A stretch of DNA of 64,000 bases from DAONDQ01 sp035402645 (GTDB lineage Bacteria; Cloacimonadota; Cloacimonadia; Cloacimonadales; DAONDQ01). The DNA lies in the NCBI GenBank assembly GCA_035402645.1, contig DAONDQ010000001.1, positions 1 to 64,000 of the forward strand. Reading direction: 5' to 3'. This document shows positions 45,157-55,510 of the stretch, in pieces. A program made the position numbers and the translations under genes. The notes beneath the pieces were generated by a model that ran no database searches, was not told the origin of the DNA, and saw only the letters and a program-made list of their open reading frames with translations. Numbering within the stretch: position 1 is the first letter of the stretch; the number at the start of each line of letters is the position of its first letter.

Positions 45157-46983
45157 TCAGAAATTCGCTGGTGGTTTCTTGAATCTCCAACTTTCTGATT
45201 CGAAAGGTGTCAAACCAGCCCTTACATGGATCTCAGGAAAATTAGGGGGTTGTGTGAACGAGAAACGGTTATCGAAATGATAATCCTTCTTGTAACCAAC
45301 ACCTGTACCCGACGCTCCGGGATAGTTCATTCCATCACTGGTGGAACCCCATTTATGCTGATCCAAATTCCAGGTGCCATCGTGATGTCCGTAATCATAT
45401 AAGGGACGATGGACTACACCTCGTCTTCTTTGTGCAATCGACCCATAGAGGTGTATCGATCCTCGTTCGAGATAGGGATCCGCTTCTGGCCATAAGGGAT
45501 TATACCAGGGGAAATCAATCGTTCCGGGCCAGGGATATGCATTCGTGGGTGGAAATCTCCTTTTATGGAGGTCAATTTTCGTATAGTTGATGTCGTTTAA
45601 TCTGATATCAGGTGTTGAATAATGTGGTGCTTGGTATTCAAAACTGAAGATACCATCCTTGTGCGGATCCCCGTTTCCATCCCCTAATGCACAGAGGGCA
45701 GCATATATCCAGACTCCCCCTGTATCGGGACCACTGGTGGGATGCCTTCTTCCATCGTATAAAGGATCATTGAGCCCATATTTTAAATAAATCCTCTGCT
45801 CGGAGATGAGACCCACAAAATCGTAGGGATTCCCAAAAGAGGCATTTCCGTTTCCATCAGGACTTGTTCCCAGGGGAGTACCTGATAGTTCGATGTTACC
45901 AACCAAAAAAAGTGTATCTCTGCAGCCCCAGGTCTGTCTTCCCGAGAAAGTGCCATCAATCCATAATTTGCATTCACAATATATGGAATTATTGCTCACA
46001 GAAAGCATTGGTCCCGGAGTCCATACAGTATCATTTGGGGAGAGGTAATACCAATACAATTCAGGACCGGTTGGTGGTGGATATTGGGCATAACAGTCAA
46101 TCGATTCTCGCTGTGTTGCCGGAACAATCTGTCCAATCCATGATTGTGCCTGGTTACCTGAAATATGGACTCGAAGAATTGTATTTACATCATAGGGAAG
46201 TCCAACATGAGGACCTGCCTGAACAGCATTGGCAACGCTGGGAAATTCAAGTTCTGCCACATGTTCGTAATAATGATTATGAAAGACTGTCTGATACGGA
46301 ATGGTTCCACTCACGCAACGAATGATCCCGCAAGTGGAAACGGGGGCATAAAACAAAGGCCAACCTCCGTTGATACCACCACCCTGGTTGGCAATCCAAA
46401 TATCCGAATTGCTGTGCACCTTGCCATAGATGACATCATTCCCTGCAAATACGATCCTGCCGTCATCACCGGGCATTCCAACATCCTCCGATACTTCTGT
46501 ATTCGTGAAATAATGATAACCGGCAAAAGTGGAGCGCCGAACATCTTTTTCAGCATATTTTCTGACGGTGGAGTAATTTTGAGACCAGAATATCCCATTC
46601 CCGCCGCCTCTCTTTGCTGTAACGAGGCTTTTGACGGTATAACCGTTGGTCATATAATACCCGCCACCGGTGGTTACATTCGATTGTTCCACCTTTGTCT
46701 TCATGAAATAGGTGGTCCTGGAATCTGATCCCAACATCTCGAATTGCTGTAGGGGCAATGTGAAGCCTGCTTCGGAATAGTCGGTGATTTGACATGCCAT
46801 AGTACCGCGGGATGCTTCATAACGGAGCAGATGGGTTTCCTGGAGACCATCCTGTTGGATTCGACAAGCAAGAACATCCTTGAGGGCAACTTCTGTTAGA
46901 GTAATGCTGGATAGGAATGCGATAATGAGAACAGCCATGGCAACTGCAATATTCCCTCTTTCATCCATCTTCAAAATGCTCAT
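45157..46983 (-). CDS. Large PilX-like pilus-associated protein (paralog 2)
   Basis: 608 residues, start at 46983 with AAGGGATG upstream. It begins MSILKMDERGNIAVAM, then a hydrophobic helix, then QETHLLRYEASRGTMACQITDYS. It is clearly related to its neighbour along the full length, with shared blocks AGYHYFTNTE, DVIYGKVHSNS, YPPPTGPELYWYYL, RKRGV-like QRRRGVVHR and DYHFDNRFSFTQPPNFPE. The ending is FESESWRFKKPPANF. About 195 bases separate it from paralog 1, so the pair is a tandem duplication. The 273 bases upstream are AT-rich and carry no gene; no clear promoter is visible. Confidence 0.7.
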   Translation of the reverse strand: MSILKMDERGNIAVAMAVLIIAFLSSITLTEVALKDVLACRIQQDGLQETHLLRYEASRGTMACQITDYSEAGFTLPLQQFEMLGSDSRTTYFMKTKVEQSNVTTGGGYYMTNGYTVKSLVTAKRGGGNGIFWSQNYSTVRKYAEKDVRRSTFAGYHYFTNTEVSEDVGMPGDDGRIVFAGNDVIYGKVHSNSDIWIANQGGGINGGWPLFYAPVSTCGIIRCVSGTIPYQTVFHNHYYEHVAELEFPSVANAVQAGPHVGLPYDVNTILRVHISGNQAQSWIGQIVPATQRESIDCYAQYPPPTGPELYWYYLSPNDTVWTPGPMLSVSNNSIYCECKLWIDGTFSGRQTWGCRDTLFLVGNIELSGTPLGTSPDGNGNASFGNPYDFVGLISEQRIYLKYGLNDPLYDGRRHPTSGPDTGGVWIYAALCALGDGNGDPHKDGIFSFEYQAPHYSTPDIRLNDINYTKIDLHKRRFPPTNAYPWPGTIDFPWYNPLWPEADPYLERGSIHLYGSIAQRRRGVVHRPLYDYGHHDGTWNLDQHKWGSTSDGMNYPGASGTGVGYKKDYHFDNRFSFTQPPNFPEIHVRAGLTPFESESWRFKKPPANF

Positions 46984-47256
46984 TAATCATCCCTTTCTTT
47001 TACTTTACATATAGAAGCGATGTGACCACTTGATATCAATCCCATTTATCGGGTGATGTGCACATCTTCAAGGAACAGAATGAACTAAATGCCAATAATC
47101 TGGGAAGAAAAAATAACAATATTTATTCCAAATATTGATTATTCGTGCTATTATTTTATATATTTTCAATATATTATAAAGATTATATGTATGTTCATGC
47201 TTGTTGAATCATAAACCATGAACTCGCAACATACTGGTCTTTAATCGATTTCAATT

Positions 47257-48564
47257 TTATTGTTGGATACGCTTACGAAATTCCTTTGCCCTTTCGAGGA
47301 GTATATCCTCATCCAGAGTAAGTAGTTTCCTGTTCTTCATGACAATCTTGCCATTAATGATGACATTCTTTACCTGCTCGGTGGATGTGCAGTAAACAAG
47401 ATGTGAATAAGGATCGTAAACAGGCTGTGAATCGATCGTATTCATATCGATCATGATCATATCTGCGAGTTTGCCCACTTCCAGCGAACCGATCTTTTCA
47501 TCGAGATCGAGAGCTTTTGCACCTCCATTGATGCACTTTTGCAATATATGTTTTGCAGGAAGGAAAGAGGCATCCCGGTTAAGAGCCTTATGAAGACGGG
47601 CTGTTGTCGAAATTTCGCTGAACATATCGAGTTTATTATTACTTGCAACACCATCGGTGCCCAGGCAGTAGTTCACATGATACTGCTCGTACTTATGAAT
47701 AGGGGCAAAACCGGATGCAAGTTTCAGATTACTGATGGTATTGACTGCAATGGAAACACCTCTTTTATGCAGAATCTCAAGTTCTCTATCTTCCAGATGG
47801 ATACCGTGAGCAAGAAGGGTCTTTGCTTCGAAAATACCAAGACCATCAAGGTATTCAACCGGTAATTTGCCGTGTTCCTTCGTGCAGGCTTCCACCTCCT
47901 CCTGTGTCTCTGAAAGATGGATATGGAGCAGCATATTTTCATCCAGGGCATTTTTCAGGGCTTTCTTCAGATTATCCTTATTGCAGGTATAGATCGCATG
48001 CGGGGCAATGGCAAAGGTGATTAAGTCATTTTTGTTTTCCTTATGCAACCGCGTTACATAATTGATCATATCATCGGCACCCTGGTGCATGGCAACAGGG
48101 TAGTCAATTACCCCTTCCCCAATCACAGCGCGGATACCTGCAACTTCACAGGATGTAGCTGCTTCATGACTGTAAAAGTACATATCACTAAATGTCGTGA
48201 TACCGCTTCTTATCATTTCGGCGGCAGCATGTTCCACACCAAGTCGAACAAATTCAGCATTCATGTATTTGGCTTCTGCGGGCCAGATCTTCTCATTTAG
48301 CCAGCGGATAACCGGCATGTCATCTGCCATGCCTTTAAAATAACTCATTCCTGCATGTGTATGACCATTGACCAATCCTGGAAGAACGAGCATATCGCTC
48401 GCATCGATCACTTCCCTACCCTGCCAGTCATTCATATCCAGTATGGTCCCAATCTCTGCTATCTGCTTTTCTATGATCGCGATACAGCCATTTTCAATGA
48501 CATGCATCTCTTGATCAAAAGTCAGAACCATTGCGTTTTTAATCAGGATATCCGCTGTATTCAT
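47257..48564 (-). CDS. mtaD: Amidohydrolase, MTA/SAH deaminase type
   Basis: 435 residues from the ATG at 48564 (GGGAG upstream). Metal and substrate blocks: LPGLVNGHTHAGMSYFKG (HxH), HIHLSET, LLAHGIHL and the metal Asp in LGTDGVASNNKLDMFSE. This set is the one of 5-methylthioadenosine/S-adenosylhomocysteine deaminases and related nucleobase deaminases in the amidohydrolase superfamily. Exact substrate not proven by sequence. A terminator and hairpin separate it from the pilus operon. Confidence 0.85.
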   Translation of the reverse strand: MNTADILIKNAMVLTFDQEMHVIENGCIAIIEKQIAEIGTILDMNDWQGREVIDASDMLVLPGLVNGHTHAGMSYFKGMADDMPVIRWLNEKIWPAEAKYMNAEFVRLGVEHAAAEMIRSGITTFSDMYFYSHEAATSCEVAGIRAVIGEGVIDYPVAMHQGADDMINYVTRLHKENKNDLITFAIAPHAIYTCNKDNLKKALKNALDENMLLHIHLSETQEEVEACTKEHGKLPVEYLDGLGIFEAKTLLAHGIHLEDRELEILHKRGVSIAVNTISNLKLASGFAPIHKYEQYHVNYCLGTDGVASNNKLDMFSEISTTARLHKALNRDASFLPAKHILQKCINGGAKALDLDEKIGSLEVGKLADMIMIDMNTIDSQPVYDPYSHLVYCTSTEQVKNVIINGKIVMKNRKLLTLDEDILLERAKEFRKRIQQ

Positions 48565-48583
48565 GAAAACTCCCATATGTTGC

Positions 48584-48601
48584 GGTCTGCATCAGCAGAC
48601 C
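48584..48601. repeat. Dispersed hairpin, related to 8068-8087
   Basis: GGTCTGC-ATCA-GCAGACC is a perfect 7-bp stem. On the minus strand it reads GGGTCTGCTGATGCAGACC, nearly the hairpin at 8068-8087. It lies between mtaD and the pilus operon terminator. Confidence 0.65.
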
Positions 48602-48653
48602 CATCATGATGTACGTTCATAGGTTTGGGGGTTATTAATTCGAACCCCATATA

Positions 48654-48680
48654 TAAAAAAACCCCGTCTTTCAACGGGGT
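48654..48680 (-). terminator. Rho-independent terminator of the pilus operon
   Basis: A perfect ACCCCGT / ACGGGGT stem with a 6-base loop, followed on the minus strand by TTTTTTATATATG. It lies 19 bases after the pilC stop and ends the pilus operon. Confidence 0.93.
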
Positions 48681-48699
48681 CAATGTATTTGTTTTAATA

Positions 48700-49953
48700 T
48701 TACTTGTAGCCTTGGCTCATTGCCTGTCCCAAATCGAAGATGGGTAGGTAAATCACGATAATGATCGAGCCCACAACCACACCCATGATAATGATCAGTG
48801 ATGGTTCAATTAGAACCGTGAGACGGTCAATAACGGAATCAACCAATTTCTCGTAGAATTCACCTGCTTTTTTCAATAGTTGATCCATATCACCTGTTTC
48901 TTCACCAGTATTCATCAATTGAAGGAGTGTAGGCGGGAACATTCCGGTTTTTCTGAATGCATTTGCCACACCATAGCCTTCTTTCACCCATGCTCTTGCC
49001 TTGTTGATCGCTTCTTCGATCGGCGCATTCTGCACAACTCCTTCCACCAGTTCCAAAGTATCCATAATGGGTACACCGGCAGCAGTCAGAATGGAGAATG
49101 TACGTGCAAACTTACTCATAATCGAATTGTTCAGCAGTTGACCAATCACGGGTAATTTCAGTTTAAGTCTATCGTAGATATACCTGCCCCTGTCAGTTAG
49201 AGTGACCAGGAAACCGACAATGAAAAGTATGATCAGTATGAGAATACTGACGAACAGGTTATGAACAATGAAATTACTGATGGCAATGGCAATAAGAGTA
49301 GGACCGGGAAGATCAGCACCAAAATTGCTATAAACATCCTGGAATTTGGGTATGATGAAATAGAACAGACCCCAAACGACAAGACACAAGAATACCAGGA
49401 TGAAAACCGGATATGACATTGCAGAAATCACTTTTCTGCGTGTGTCTTCCATTTTCTCGAGATAGTCTGATAATTCGCCCAGAACCGTGTGCAGTGTTCC
49501 TGATACTTCACCAGCTTTCACCAATGCAATATAGAGCGGATTGAATACACCCGGGTGCTGTTCCATCGCCTCAGAAAGGGAGAATCCTTTCTTGATATCA
49601 TCACTGAGTCTGTTGAGTACCTTCTGGAAACGAGCGGTCTTTTCTTCTTTAGCCAAATCAGAAATGGCTTTTTCAATCGTAAGACCTGCAGAGAACATTG
49701 TGGATAATTGGCGTGTAAAAAATACCAATGTACGCAATGAAACGCTGGTTCTGAGTTTGTAGATGGTGAAAACGACCTTGTCGAAGAGAGACATTTTTGT
49801 GCGCATTGCGCTCTCAGAAATGCTCTTCACGGAAATGATCGTACCGCCATCCTTCGATAGCTTATCAATCACTTCATCGAGTGATGAGGCTTTCATCATG
49901 CCTTCAACACGAGCCCCTTTCGCATCATGTATGATATACGAAAATGCTGCCAT
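48700..49953 (-). CDS. pilC: Type IV pilus inner-membrane platform protein PilC
   Basis: 417 residues of the GspF/PilC family. Two tandem F domains occur (about 80-200 and 280-405), each with SMFSAGLTIEKAI or TAAGVPIMDTL and FGxxL-type blocks, plus membrane helices at about 180-205, 230-255 and 380-400. The N-terminal cytosolic part (FSYIIHDAKGARVEGMM) is typical. PilC contacts the PilB and PilT motors. It is the last gene before the operon terminator; the gap to pilB is 32 bases. Confidence 0.93.
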   Translation of the reverse strand: MAAFSYIIHDAKGARVEGMMKASSLDEVIDKLSKDGGTIISVKSISESAMRTKMSLFDKVVFTIYKLRTSVSLRTLVFFTRQLSTMFSAGLTIEKAISDLAKEEKTARFQKVLNRLSDDIKKGFSLSEAMEQHPGVFNPLYIALVKAGEVSGTLHTVLGELSDYLEKMEDTRRKVISAMSYPVFILVFLCLVVWGLFYFIIPKFQDVYSNFGADLPGPTLIAIAISNFIVHNLFVSILILIILFIVGFLVTLTDRGRYIYDRLKLKLPVIGQLLNNSIMSKFARTFSILTAAGVPIMDTLELVEGVVQNAPIEEAINKARAWVKEGYGVANAFRKTGMFPPTLLQLMNTGEETGDMDQLLKKAGEFYEKLVDSVIDRLTVLIEPSLIIIMGVVVGSIIIVIYLPIFDLGQAMSQGYK

Positions 49954-49985
49954 ATACTATCCTTTCGCTATAATGAGATCTATTG

Positions 49986-51680
49986 TTATTCGACTATAGT
50001 CAGTTTGATGACTTCACGAATCGTAGTCATGCCACGCTTCATCTTGACGATTGCGCTGTCATGCAGGGTACGCATACCTTTTCTCAAAGCCGCTTCGCGT
50101 ATAAGGTCCTGATTTCCGCCATCATAGATGATCTTACGGATCTCGGCATCTACGAGCAGAACTTCGAATATACCTGTACGACCGGAGTAACCTGTATTAT
50201 CGCAATGAACACAACCAATGCCATTCTTGAACTGGATCGTTGCTGCTTCTTCAGGAGAGATACCAGCATCTTTCAGTTCATCAGCGGAAGGCTTATATTC
50301 TGTAACGCAATGTGGGCATACCTTACGAACAAGACGCTGTGCCATCACAAGACTCAAGGATGATCCGACAAGGTATGGTTTGATACCAATATCGATCATA
50401 CGAGTCACAGTGGAAGGTGCATCGTTAGCGTGAAGAGTACTGAAAACAAGGTGACCGGTAAGAGAGAATTTCGTCGCAATATCTGCGGTTTCTTCATCTC
50501 GAATTTCACCAATAAGCACGATATCCGGGTCTTGACGAAGAACGGAACGCAATGCCGAACCGAAAGTCAAACCTATCTGTTCCTTGGTTTCAATTTGTGT
50601 GATACCGTCCAAGCGATATTCGACAGGATCTTCAACCGTGATGATGTTAGTCTCAATGTCCTGAATGGTTTTCAATGATGCATGCAAAGTGGTTGATTTA
50701 CCGCTTCCAGTAGGACCGGAAACGATGATGATACCATACGGACGACGGATGACTCGTTTGAATGTTACCATATCATCATCTTCAAATCCAAGGGTCTGAA
50801 GCTTGAAACCGAATTCACCTTTATCAAGAAGACGCATCACCACCTTTTCACCTATCACTGTTGGTGTGATGGATACACGGACGTCCACACTCTTCATCTG
50901 GGTTTTCAGAGAAATATGACCGTCCTGGGGTAAACGTCTTTCCGCAATGTTCAACTTTGACATAACCTTCACAATGGATATAAGTCCCATGTGAAGACCA
51001 ATCGGCGGATTCATGACTTCACGCAAGGCACCGTCAACACGGAATCGGATTCGGGTGTTCTTGGTAAGCGGTTCAATATGTATATCAGTTGCACCAGCTT
51101 TGATTGCTTCCGTAATGATCAGATTGATCAATTTAACAACGGGAGCATCAGCAGAGCCTTGCGCACCGATGTTGATTTCGTTTTCATCATCATCCATGGC
51201 GACAAAATCAAAATTACCAACAGCATCTTCGACCTGAGAGGTCGTTCTGATACTCTTATAATATTTTTCCAGAGTATCTGTTAATGCCTCTTCGCCAATG
51301 AGTATCGGTTTGATATTCTTAGACAGGAGTTTTTTCAGGCTGTCGAGAATTTCAATATTCTCAGGGTCGGTCATGGCAACTACCAAGCCATCCTTTGTGT
51401 CTCGAACGGCAATGACTCGGTTTTCGACAGCGAACATTTCAGGAATCAGTCCCACTACATCGACATTCAGGTCTTTCATCTCCTGCATATCTGCAATGTC
51501 ATATCCTAATTGTTCACTTAAAGCCACGAGGAGTTTTTTTTCATCCAGATAGCCTAATTTTATGAGTGTTTCACCAATTTTTAACCGGAAGTTTCCTTGC
51601 TTTGATAGTGCATCGCGCAATTGCTCTTCGGTTATCAACTGTTTATCGATCAGTAACTGACCTAAACGTTTGAAAGTCAT
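49986..51680 (-). CDS. pilB: Type IV pilus assembly ATPase PilB
   Basis: 564 residues. An N-terminal MshEN/GspE-N domain (about 1-150; LGQLLIDKQLITEEQL) precedes the ATPase core. Walker A is GPTGSGKST (322-330); the Asp box DIHIEP, Walker B-region IGEIRDEETADIA and His box TLHANDAPS follow. The zinc-finger cysteines CPHC and CVHC near the C-terminus are typical of PilB. It drives pilus extension, with PilT (61285-62340) driving retraction. Confidence 0.95.
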   Translation of the reverse strand: MTFKRLGQLLIDKQLITEEQLRDALSKQGNFRLKIGETLIKLGYLDEKKLLVALSEQLGYDIADMQEMKDLNVDVVGLIPEMFAVENRVIAVRDTKDGLVVAMTDPENIEILDSLKKLLSKNIKPILIGEEALTDTLEKYYKSIRTTSQVEDAVGNFDFVAMDDDENEINIGAQGSADAPVVKLINLIITEAIKAGATDIHIEPLTKNTRIRFRVDGALREVMNPPIGLHMGLISIVKVMSKLNIAERRLPQDGHISLKTQMKSVDVRVSITPTVIGEKVVMRLLDKGEFGFKLQTLGFEDDDMVTFKRVIRRPYGIIIVSGPTGSGKSTTLHASLKTIQDIETNIITVEDPVEYRLDGITQIETKEQIGLTFGSALRSVLRQDPDIVLIGEIRDEETADIATKFSLTGHLVFSTLHANDAPSTVTRMIDIGIKPYLVGSSLSLVMAQRLVRKVCPHCVTEYKPSADELKDAGISPEEAATIQFKNGIGCVHCDNTGYSGRTGIFEVLLVDAEIRKIIYDGGNQDLIREAALRKGMRTLHDSAIVKMKRGMTTIREVIKLTIVE

Positions 51681-51707
51681 TGATTAGATCCTTTGTTTCG
51701 TGTTTAT

Positions 51708-51738
51708 GGAGAGTCCCGGAGCAACTCCGGAACTCTCC
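51708..51738. other. Strong hairpin between pilB and the Ig-repeat lipoprotein gene
   Basis: A 14-bp stem, GGAGAGTYCCGGAG with one wobble, around a CAA loop. On the minus strand it is not followed by a T run, so it is not a standard terminator; it could be an mRNA processing or stability element inside the pilus operon. Confidence 0.7.
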
Positions 51739-51748
51739 AAAAAATTAA

Positions 51749-54064
51749 TTAAAGACCAGGTTGGGCAAATGGGTACTTGAGCAGAATACAGGTCGTTTCA
51801 GCTGATACATTCGTACCCAGCAAACGTACGGTTATTGTTACTGCAACAGTTCCTGGCGTACCTGTCTGCGGATCACCGTTCGGAATTTCATAAGCGGTGA
51901 ACTTAATCCTTCCTTCCGCGATACCGTTTGTTGAACCGTCTGAATTGTTGTCATGTATCACATGACCAGTACCATCTAACCCTGTCCAACTCGGATCATA
52001 CCAGTCGGTAATGATCGTATTCCATAGTGAAGAATCATTGGGATGGTCAGGATCATTAGGGCCACCTGGATTAGGCCATTGTAAACTAGTTCCAGCCCAG
52101 TAGACAAAAAATCCACGGGTTGCAGTAAGCACTAACCTGGCATGATGTATCGGATTCCCCTGTCCATCGGTCAGGGATATTCTGATAATGCAGTATTTAA
52201 CACCGCTATTGCCATCAGAGGTAAAGTAATCAAGATGTCCGGGAATTATCACGGCTTCCATATTCGGTGAGTTAAGAGGAAGGGACAGGTCACCTTCACC
52301 GATGATCAGATTTCCCTGAAGGTCGGTTGTCGTCGCTCTCACCTTAACTAATTCATAGGTATAAACACCATTATAAATGATCGTTGTATAGGCTACACCG
52401 GCAGTGGAATCACCATCGACGTTCTCATTACCAACGTAGGCATTACCAATAATGGAGCAATTGGCAAGAATGCTTTGATTAGGCTGATTCTCTGGAAGAG
52501 AGAAGAATACACTTGTACCGTAATCAACAGGATTACCATATGCATCTTTCACGACTGCTTCAGCGACGATTCTCCACAAACCGCCACCCTGTGCAGTACC
52601 GGTGTTGAAATCACCAATACTTAGAATCACCTGGCTTGGAGCACCGGAATGGATAACAATATTTGCTTTCGTTGCAGACACCGTTGTTCCATCGATTTTC
52701 TGAGCAGTAGCACGAATCGAAAGCGGTCCTGAGACAGTGCCGCTGTTGACCGATATTTGCGCTATACCTCCACTGGATATTGTCGTAATCGGTCCAACAC
52801 CTTGCCCGTTTAGGTTGGCTCCGGCGGGAACATTACCAATCAAACTAAAATCTACATTCGTAGGATGATCGATCAGGTTTCCGTTAATATCGAAAAGTTT
52901 CACTTTCAGGATTGCCGATTCATGACCACCAGTATGCGCAACATTCAGATCAATCTGACCTGAATTTTCGAATTGCATCGAATATATCTCATCAGATGTG
53001 ACTGTAAATAAGACATGAGTGGTTAAAGAATCATGGTTTATGTAAGAATCAATCGTAGCACTTCCAGAACTTAAACCAGGTGTGAAACGAACAGCAGCAA
53101 TGCCTTGAGAATTTGTATTTTTATAGGTAATGTTGTTCGTACTCAGGAATGTCCCTAATGATGTCTGGAACTTAACCAGCGCATTCGGACAGGCATTGTT
53201 GTGGATATCAGAAACAGAAGCACTGATAAAAATGGAATCAGGGTTGTTCACAGTGCTTTCATCTGTAATCGTTTGAACACCATTATGAACCGTATAGGAT
53301 GACATCACCAAATTGGTGGGCCAACCGGGTAGAATCGTTATATCCTTGCCAGTTATCTTCGTTCCGATTCTGACATGAATTGTGGCTGGTCCGGATAAAG
53401 GTCCGGCATTATACTGAACTGTGGCAGTACCGTTAGAAGTCTTTACAACGATGGAATCACCATTTGCGGAAAGATCAGGATTCAAGAAGAAACCTCTTGT
53501 CGCGCTGAAGGTAAGCAGCGTATTATCAGGTACATCAGCACCTAATATATTCTTCGCCTTTGAGCGAAGTGTAACGACCTGATCAACCAGCATTGTAGTT
53601 GCGTTCAATTCAAGTGTAAGATTGGATACAGCTGGAATTGGAATAATGTGAACTATTGTTGAAGTAGAATCAATAGTCAAACCAGTTGTAGCACTCTTAA
53701 TGATTGCTTCTACTTTCGCATCACCGGTCTCATTTTCACCACGTGAATAGAAAGTGGTCTTTGCAACACCGGAACTGTCTGTAGTGACTTGCCTGATTAT
53801 TCCACCAAGATTGGAACGGAAATAAACAGTCACTTGTGAAGCTGCCAAGTCCTCACTATCTTTCACTAAAACAGATATATTCGAATAAGTGATACCATTA
53901 TCAGCATATATCGTATCTGTTGAAGCAGTCATATTGACAATATGCACCAATTCACTTAATGGGGTGGTTGCCTTGGTAATCGGAGGATTACGCTTATCGC
54001 AACCGGTAAAGAAAACGAGAGATACCAATATCAGACAACAGGTTAGAGTGAGTATTTTTTTCAT
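51749..54064 (-). CDS. Ig-repeat (invasin-like) lipoprotein in the pilus locus
   Basis: 771 residues. The signal peptide ends in a lipobox, FFTG-C (C22). The mature part is a row of about six Big_1/invasin-type Ig domains of about 100 residues, each with an ADNGITYSNISVLVKD or GNPVDYGTSVFFSL-like strand and a GIAxVxF-type ending; a final domain ends about residue 765. It lies between pilQ and pilB with 13- and 68-base gaps. Probably a rigid, outer-membrane anchored stalk associated with the pilus secretin; that role is inferred. Confidence 0.8.
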   Translation of the reverse strand: MKKILTLTCCLILVSLVFFTGCDKRNPPITKATTPLSELVHIVNMTASTDTIYADNGITYSNISVLVKDSEDLAASQVTVYFRSNLGGIIRQVTTDSSGVAKTTFYSRGENETGDAKVEAIIKSATTGLTIDSTSTIVHIIPIPAVSNLTLELNATTMLVDQVVTLRSKAKNILGADVPDNTLLTFSATRGFFLNPDLSANGDSIVVKTSNGTATVQYNAGPLSGPATIHVRIGTKITGKDITILPGWPTNLVMSSYTVHNGVQTITDESTVNNPDSIFISASVSDIHNNACPNALVKFQTSLGTFLSTNNITYKNTNSQGIAAVRFTPGLSSGSATIDSYINHDSLTTHVLFTVTSDEIYSMQFENSGQIDLNVAHTGGHESAILKVKLFDINGNLIDHPTNVDFSLIGNVPAGANLNGQGVGPITTISSGGIAQISVNSGTVSGPLSIRATAQKIDGTTVSATKANIVIHSGAPSQVILSIGDFNTGTAQGGGLWRIVAEAVVKDAYGNPVDYGTSVFFSLPENQPNQSILANCSIIGNAYVGNENVDGDSTAGVAYTTIIYNGVYTYELVKVRATTTDLQGNLIIGEGDLSLPLNSPNMEAVIIPGHLDYFTSDGNSGVKYCIIRISLTDGQGNPIHHARLVLTATRGFFVYWAGTSLQWPNPGGPNDPDHPNDSSLWNTIITDWYDPSWTGLDGTGHVIHDNNSDGSTNGIAEGRIKFTAYEIPNGDPQTGTPGTVAVTITVRLLGTNVSAETTCILLKYPFAQPGL

Positions 54065-54077
54065 CTTTCCATCCTTC

Positions 54078-55484
54078 CTAATCTTTATACTGGATTAGGT
54101 GTTTATCCAATCTGGAATCAACATCTGCTTCTTTTTGATCCTTGGTCATATCCACTAAGCGTGGTGTGATCTCAATGATCAAATCTGTATTATCTAAAAC
54201 TTCATAGCGATGCTGGAATATTTTTCCGATAAATGGGATATCGCTGAGCAATGGAAGTTTGCTTGTCTTTTGGCTCAAGGTTGAATTCAACAAACCACCG
54301 ACAATGATCTTCTTTCCATCCGGTACCGTTACCGTTGAGTTTACTCTACGTACTTTCGTACGAGGGACATAACCACCAACCAATTCAATCACGGAACTGA
54401 CTTCCGGACTGATGGTGGTCGTAATTTGACCATCCTTGTTTACAGTGGCTTTCACTTTCAATTTAATACCAACATCCTGACGTTCCACTTCAACCTGGTT
54501 CACATTATTGGTTACCACGAAAGGAACAGTTTCACCAATCAAGATGTCTGCATCTTCACCATTCATGGCAGTGATGCGAGTATCTGTAAGAAGTTTGGCG
54601 GCATTATTTTCTAAAAGCCAATCCATTGTAATGTCAAAGGCTGATAGCTGGCGACTGAAATGACCAACATCATCCCAACCTGTCATCTTCTGGAAATACT
54701 GAGTCTTGGGTAAGACTTCGAAATCAAGAGGATCACCGTGTGGAAGAGAACCATCAACATAAGATGTATTGTAGTTATATGGTAATCCAATTCCACTGCC
54801 ATTGACCGGATCTTCTGCCAAAATTGTGGTTAAATGGTTCAGTTTTGACCAATCGATTCCATACTGTTTTGAAGATTCGAGAGAAACTTCAATCACACGT
54901 GCACGGATCTCAATTTGCTTTTGGGGGATATCCAATTCCTGGATACGAGCTAATAATTCATTAAAAGTTTCAGGATTTGCTCTGATAATCACGGCATTTT
55001 GTTCAGAAAGAGGAACAATCTGACCAGGCATCATCGAGAAGGCTTTTGAAAGCTTGTCAGCACTGATATTATTCAGATACAGTGTATAACTGCGTTCTCC
55101 TGTCTCTTCAGAGATTCTTGCTTTATCGCCAACGATAAAAGTATTATCTCCAATCAGACGATAGGATAATCCAACAGATTTTGAAACCAAAGAGATAGCA
55201 TTCTCAATTGGTACATCCTTCAGATGTACAGTAATACGTTTTTCTGCGTTTCTGTCTTTATCTGTTCCACCTGTGCTTGTATCGACAGCAAGAACGATAT
55301 TGGTGTTGCTCAACTTGGATAATGTTGTTAGCACAGCGGATAAAGCTGCATCATCAGCATCAAGGGACACCTTCTGATTCATCAGTTGATCCCTTGTTAT
55401 TGCGTACATGGGCAGTGCAATGCTAAACAAAAGAATAAAAACGAAGAACACCCATTTCTTCTGCGAAAAATGCGAAATTTTCAT
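54078..55484 (-). CDS. pilQ: Type IV pilus secretin PilQ
   Basis: 468 residues from the ATG at 55484 (GGGAG upstream). Signal peptide to about 28; a STN/AMIN-like N1 domain (about 35-110, KVSLDADDAALSAVLTTLS), an N3-type domain, then the secretin core. Blocks IEIRARVIEVSLE, TRITAMNGEDADILIGETVPFVV, TVTVPDGKKIIVGGLLNS and DIPFIGKIFQHR identify it. It forms the outer-membrane gate for the pilus. It is shorter than PilQ with peptidoglycan-binding repeats. Confidence 0.92.
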   Translation of the reverse strand: MKISHFSQKKWVFFVFILLFSIALPMYAITRDQLMNQKVSLDADDAALSAVLTTLSKLSNTNIVLAVDTSTGGTDKDRNAEKRITVHLKDVPIENAISLVSKSVGLSYRLIGDNTFIVGDKARISEETGERSYTLYLNNISADKLSKAFSMMPGQIVPLSEQNAVIIRANPETFNELLARIQELDIPQKQIEIRARVIEVSLESSKQYGIDWSKLNHLTTILAEDPVNGSGIGLPYNYNTSYVDGSLPHGDPLDFEVLPKTQYFQKMTGWDDVGHFSRQLSAFDITMDWLLENNAAKLLTDTRITAMNGEDADILIGETVPFVVTNNVNQVEVERQDVGIKLKVKATVNKDGQITTTISPEVSSVIELVGGYVPRTKVRRVNSTVTVPDGKKIIVGGLLNSTLSQKTSKLPLLSDIPFIGKIFQHRYEVLDNTDLIIEITPRLVDMTKDQKEADVDSRLDKHLIQYKD

Positions 55485-55510
55485 ATTTTCTCCCATTGAT
55501 GTTTATTTCT

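Noticed and set aside
51708..51738. Rho-independent terminator for the Ig-repeat lipoprotein gene
   Set aside because: The stem is strong but the minus-strand sequence after it (CATAAACACG) has no T run.
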